A DNA stretch of 34,492 bases from an uncultured Clostridia bacterium (GTDB lineage Bacteria > Bacillota > Clostridia > Christensenellales > Borkfalkiaceae): contig CANQCA010000003.1 of NCBI GenBank assembly GCA_947589585.1, positions 1 to 34,492 on the forward strand. Reading direction: 5' to 3'. Made by a program: the position numbers and the translations under genes. Below the pieces are notes generated by a model, which had not been told where the DNA came from, searched no databases, and was given only the letters and a program-made list of their open reading frames with translations. Numbering within the stretch: position 1 is the stretch's first letter; the number at the start of each line of letters is the position of its first letter. Positions 31,785 to 34,492 of this stretch are shown in pieces.

Positions 31785-33161
31785 TTACTGCCATGCCGCG
31801 ATGATATCGCGGGCGACGTGGATACCGCTCGCCGAGGCATGGGAGAGCGAATGCGTGATGCCGCTTCCGTCGCCGATGATATACAGCCCCTTGTAGCGCG
31901 ATTGCAGTTTTTCATCCACTTCCACTTCCATATTGTAGAATTTGACCTCCACGCCATAGAGCAGGGTATCGTCGTTGGCGGTGCCCGGGGCGACCTTATC
32001 GAGGGCGTAGATCATCTCGATGATGCCGTCTAAAATGCGCTTGGGGAGCACGAGGCTCAGATCCCCCGGCGTCGCCTTCAGGGTGGGCGTGACGAAGGAT
32101 TCCTCGATCCTACTCGTGGTGGAACGCCGCCCGCGGATGAGATCGCCGAAGCGCTGGACCATGACGCCGCCGCCCAAGAGGTTGGAGAGCTTCGCGATGG
32201 ATTCGCCGTAGCCGTTGGAATCCTTGAAGGGCTCGGAGAAGTGCTTGGCGACGAGGAGGGCGAAGTTGGTATTCGCCGTGTGCTTGGCGGGGTCCTCATA
32301 GCTGTGGCCGTTCACCGTGATGATGCCGTTGGTGTTCTCATAGACGACGGCGCCGCGCGGGTTCATGCAGAAGGTGCGCACGAGGTCGCCGTATTTTTGG
32401 GTGCGGTAGACGATCTTGCTCTCGTAGAGTTCATCCGTCACATGCGAGAAAACCTCGGCGGGGAGTTCGACGCGCACGCCGATATCCACGCGGTTGGAAC
32501 GGGTGGGGATATCCAGCTCCTTGCAGACATGCTCCATCCATTTGCTGCCGCTCCGTCCCACGGAGATGATGCAGTTGCGACAGAAGAAGGTCTCTTCCTT
32601 GCACTGCACTTCGTACCCGTCGCCTTGCACGGAGAGCGCCTGAACGGGGGTATCGAAGAAGAAATCCACCTTATCTTTGAGCTCCTCATAGAGGTTGCTC
32701 AAAACGACGTAGTTGATATCCGTTCCCAAGTGGCGCACGGAAGCGTCCAAAAGGTGCAGATCGTATTTGATACACTCCGTCTTAAGGGCGGTGCCCGCCG
32801 TCGAATAGAGCTTCGTGCCCGCGCCGCCGTAGCGGAGATTGATCTCGTCGACGTAGTGCATGAGCTCGAGGGCGCGCTTCTTGCCGATGTGCTCGTGCAA
32901 GGTCCCCCCGAAATCGTTGGTGATGTTGTATTTCCCGTCGGAAAAAGCGCCCGCGCCGCCGAACCCGCTCATGATGGAGCAGGTCTTGCAGTTGATGCAG
33001 CTCTTGACCTTTTCCCCGTCGATGGGGCATCTGCGCTTCTCGAGGGCATGCCCGGCATCTAAGACTGCAACTTTGAGCCCCCTCTGTGCATGGGAAATTT
33101 CGTATGCGGAATAAATTCCCCCGGGTCCCGCCCCGATGATGATCACGTCGTAGTTTTTCAT
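31785..33161 (-). CDS. FAD-dependent dehydrogenase (COG2509-type)
   Basis: A 458-residue flavoprotein. The N-terminal Rossmann motif DVIIIGAGPGGIYSAYE (5-21) binds the FAD ADP moiety, and the C-terminal motif GLYIIGDGSGITHSLSHASASGI closes the FAD site. Between them are a cysteine group (C45, C55, C58, C61) followed by SGFGGAGAFSDGKYN, a signature I associate with the uncharacterised FAD-dependent dehydrogenases of COG2509. The cysteines could bind an iron-sulfur cluster, but this is not shown. Substrate and partner are unknown. GGAGGG lies before the ATG, and a promoter is at 33257-33285. It is a single-gene unit convergent with the ATPase. Length is typical of the family. Confidence 0.9.
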   Translation of the reverse strand: MKNYDVIIIGAGPGGIYSAYEISHAQRGLKVAVLDAGHALEKRRCPIDGEKVKSCINCKTCSIMSGFGGAGAFSDGKYNITNDFGGTLHEHIGKKRALELMHYVDEINLRYGGAGTKLYSTAGTALKTECIKYDLHLLDASVRHLGTDINYVVLSNLYEELKDKVDFFFDTPVQALSVQGDGYEVQCKEETFFCRNCIISVGRSGSKWMEHVCKELDIPTRSNRVDIGVRVELPAEVFSHVTDELYESKIVYRTQKYGDLVRTFCMNPRGAVVYENTNGIITVNGHSYEDPAKHTANTNFALLVAKHFSEPFKDSNGYGESIAKLSNLLGGGVMVQRFGDLIRGRRSTTSRIEESFVTPTLKATPGDLSLVLPKRILDGIIEMIYALDKVAPGTANDDTLLYGVEVKFYNMEVEVDEKLQSRYKGLYIIGDGSGITHSLSHASASGIHVARDIIAAWQ

Positions 33162-33256
33162 ATGTCCCTCCGGGAAAAAAGCGCCGACCGCTTAATTTGC
33201 GACCGGTCGACGGCAAAGATGTGCTGTGCGGCCCCTCTGAGAAACCGTACACGCCC

Positions 33257-33285
33257 ACTATACCATAAAACCCCCGCTTTTGCAA
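33257..33285 (-). promoter_or_regulatory. Promoter of the FAD-dependent dehydrogenase gene
   Basis: Minus strand: TTGCAA (33280-33285), a 17-base spacer and TATAGT (33257-33262). The leader is about 90 bases and contains a small GC-rich inverted repeat near 33185-33215. Confidence 0.7.
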
Positions 33286-33345
33286 GACTTTTTGAAAAAT
33301 AGTGCCCTCTCCGCACTTTTCCCGCCCGTGCGGACCTTTCTTTTG

Positions 33346-33374
33346 TTGACTTTTTTGTTCACGCGTGATATACT
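33346..33374 (+). promoter_or_regulatory. Promoter of the tRNA-Leu transcript
   Basis: TTGACT (33346-33351), a 17-base spacer and TATACT (33369-33374). It lies 240 bases before the mature tRNA, so the precursor would have an unusually long leader unless a second promoter exists. Confidence 0.75.
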
Positions 33375-33404
33375 TTTTTCGTTCGGATTGAAAAACCGCA
33401 TATC

Positions 33405-33432
33405 ACGCCGCTGTGGTGGAATTGGCAGACGC
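33405..33432 (+). pseudogene. Fragment: 5' part of tRNA-Leu duplicated in the leader
   Basis: These 28 bases are identical to 33612-33639. They cover two bases of leader plus the acceptor 5' strand, the D-arm and the start of the anticodon arm of tRNA-Leu(UAA). After GACGC the sequence diverges and no anticodon arm, T-arm or CCA follows, so this is not a working tRNA. A 15-base inverted copy of the anticodon arm lies at 33553-33567. Confidence 0.85.
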
Positions 33433-33613
33433 GTGTCGCCGCAAGCTCCGTATGCCCGCCTTTCCCGCAAGCGGTAAAGGCATGGCTTCTTTGCTGCGGC
33501 TCCTTTTCCCAAAAAATCTTGCTACGCAATCTTTCTTGGGAGCCCTGAATTCTTTTAAGTCCCTTGCTTTGTAGACATGCAAAACGGGGCAATTCACAAA
33601 CTGTATCTTATAC

Positions 33614-33700
33614 GCCGCTGTGGTGGAATTGGCAGACGCAAGGGACTTAAAATCCCTCGAACGCGAGTTCGTGTCGGTTCGAGCCCGACCAGCGGCACCA
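33614..33700 (+). tRNA. tRNA-Leu (anticodon UAA)
   Basis: A complete 87-base tRNA with encoded CCA. The acceptor GCCGCTG pairs with CAGCGGC. The D-arm has TGGTGGAATTGGCAGACGC, and the anticodon arm GGGACT-TAA-AATCCC reads UUA/UUG codons. The long variable arm (TCGAACGCGAGTTCGTGTC region) and T-loop GGTTCGAGCCC are typical of tRNA-Leu. A terminator follows at 33704-33730. Confidence 0.97.
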
Positions 33701-33703
33701 AAG

Positions 33704-33730
33704 AAACGACCCCATAAGGGCCGTTTTTTT
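33704..33730. terminator. Terminator of the tRNA-Leu transcript (bidirectional)
   Basis: AAACG-A-CCC CATAA GGG-C-CGTTTTTTT: a stem with one mismatch and a run of seven T. On the other strand it may end the gene that stops at 33756. Confidence 0.85.
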
Positions 33731-33755
33731 GGTGCCGGATTCAGTGTAAAAGGCG

Positions 33756-34492
33756 TTACTGCTGTTCGGTGACGGTCAGGGTAATGGCGCCGGCGTCGTT
33801 CTGCGTGGCCGTGGCCTTGTAGACCTTATCCGCCGTCGTGATCGTCCAGCTGCCGTCGGCGTTCTTTTCAAACGTTGCGCTCGTCGAGCGGTCGTTTACG
33901 GAGAACGTGAGAATGTAGGCGATATCAAAGGTCTTGCCGCTGCCCGTGAAGAGGAAGCGGATCTTGAATTCGATGCCCTGCAACGCCTCGGCGTAGCTGT
34001 AATCGCCCCCCTTCACTGCCGACGAAACAAAGCCGTTTGCGTCGTAGGTGAGGTCGAAGACGTAGGCCTCGTAGTCGTAACTGCCCGTTGTGGAGTGCAG
34101 GCTCTGCCGCACGAGCGCGGCCTTGCCATCGCTGAGCTTGCCCGAATAGATATTCGTCTCGACGCCCGTCTCGTGCATGGAGACGGAGACGAGGTCCTTC
34201 TGCTCATAATCGTCATATTCGGTGCCCGCCGCCCACAGCTGGATGAAGGTGACTTCGCCGACGCCCTCGATGTCGAACATTTTCTCGACGACGACGGAGC
34301 GCAGGGTGAAGGTTTGGGCATCCTCATCGAGGAAGAAGCGGATGGTGTAGGAAATGCCGTCCGTGCCCGGGATCGTAACGATTTTGGAGTGGTCCTGTCC
34401 AAAATACTGAACAGATTCCTCCCCCATGATCCCGGCGCTGCCGTGGAAGGCGAGAGGCTCGCCCGCGCTGTCCTCGATGGCATTAAACGAGA
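33756..34492 (-). CDS. Beta-rich protein, C-terminal part (cut by window edge)
   Basis: The frame is open from the window edge to the TAA at 33756, giving at least 245 residues. The first ATG (34427) has no ribosome site, so the real start probably lies outside the window. Alternating polar and hydrophobic residues, many Thr, Asp, Gly and Tyr, and the ending NADGSWTITTADKVYKATATQNDAGAITLTVTEQQ point to an all-beta extracellular protein, perhaps with two similar halves (SYTIRFFLDEDAQTFTLRSVVVEKMF and EFKIRFLFTGSGKTFDIAYILTFSVN). No known family is recognised. It is likely another surface lipoprotein of the kind seen in this window. Confidence 0.7.
   Translation of the reverse strand, partial: SFNAIEDSAGEPLAFHGSAGIMGEESVQYFGQDHSKIVTIPGTDGISYTIRFFLDEDAQTFTLRSVVVEKMFDIEGVGEVTFIQLWAAGTEYDDYEQKDLVSVSMHETGVETNIYSGKLSDGKAALVRQSLHSTTGSYDYEAYVFDLTYDANGFVSSAVKGGDYSYAEALQGIEFKIRFLFTGSGKTFDIAYILTFSVNDRSTSATFEKNADGSWTITTADKVYKATATQNDAGAITLTVTEQQ

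Noticed and set aside
33407..33500. A second complete tRNA-Leu
   Set aside because: Only the acceptor 5' strand and D-arm match; no anticodon arm, T-loop or CCA can be formed from the sequence that follows.

Overview
The window looks like a stretch of the chromosome of a moderately high-GC, endospore-forming member of the class Clostridia, most likely an uncultured gut lineage; a Christensenellales-type organism is my guess. The evidence is a spoIIE gene, a T-box leader in front of pheST, strong TTGACA/TATAAT promoters, GGAGG ribosome sites, two very large lipoproteins, a BspA-type leucine-rich-repeat lipoprotein, and many dispersed palindromic intergenic repeats. The species cannot be read from the sequence. 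TGA is an ordinary stop here (it ends maf, the first TSUP half-protein, the exonuclease and the 4-TM gene).

Layout. 1-1400 (minus): an AT-richer accessory module with two overlapping genes of unknown function (a four-helix membrane protein and a gene cut by the window edge). They sit behind an unusual leader: a consensus promoter, a roughly 140-nt RNA with nested stems and three possible pseudoknots, then an intrinsic terminator that abuts the ribosome site. 1500-5400: hemolysin-III/TrhA gene (minus), a 515-bp inverted-repeat element, and spoIIE (plus). 5400-9600: repeats, then the pheS-pheT operon (minus) under a T-box. 9600-13400: a 1208-aa lipoprotein of unknown function. 13500-15045: an mreB-like gene overlapping maf. 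15439-17840: a Ppx/GppA phosphatase and a pair of half-size TSUP transporters. 18052-21840: a 1262-aa lipoprotein with repeated jelly-roll-like modules and a C-terminal membrane anchor. 22105-24359: a DEDDh exonuclease with a BRCT-like tail, overlapping an RsmF-type rRNA methyltransferase gene that is interrupted by an in-frame TGA. 24967-26253: serS. 26447-28864: a low-GC two-gene unit of secreted proteins. 29159-33161: a CtpE-like P-type ATPase and a convergent FAD-dependent dehydrogenase. 33346-33730: tRNA-Leu(UAA) with a long leader carrying a direct and an inverted partial copy of the tRNA. 33756-34492: the end of a beta-rich protein.

How it works together. Most genes are housekeeping (translation: pheST, serS, tRNA-Leu, rsmF; cell shape, division and sporulation: mreB-like, maf, spoIIE), mixed with cell-surface genes of unknown role. 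I see no prophage, transposase or CRISPR array. The best candidate for something undescribed is the structured leader at 1163-1396. The tRNA-Leu leader and the in-frame TGA in rsmF come next. All calls are by eye from sequence; no searches or folding programs were run.
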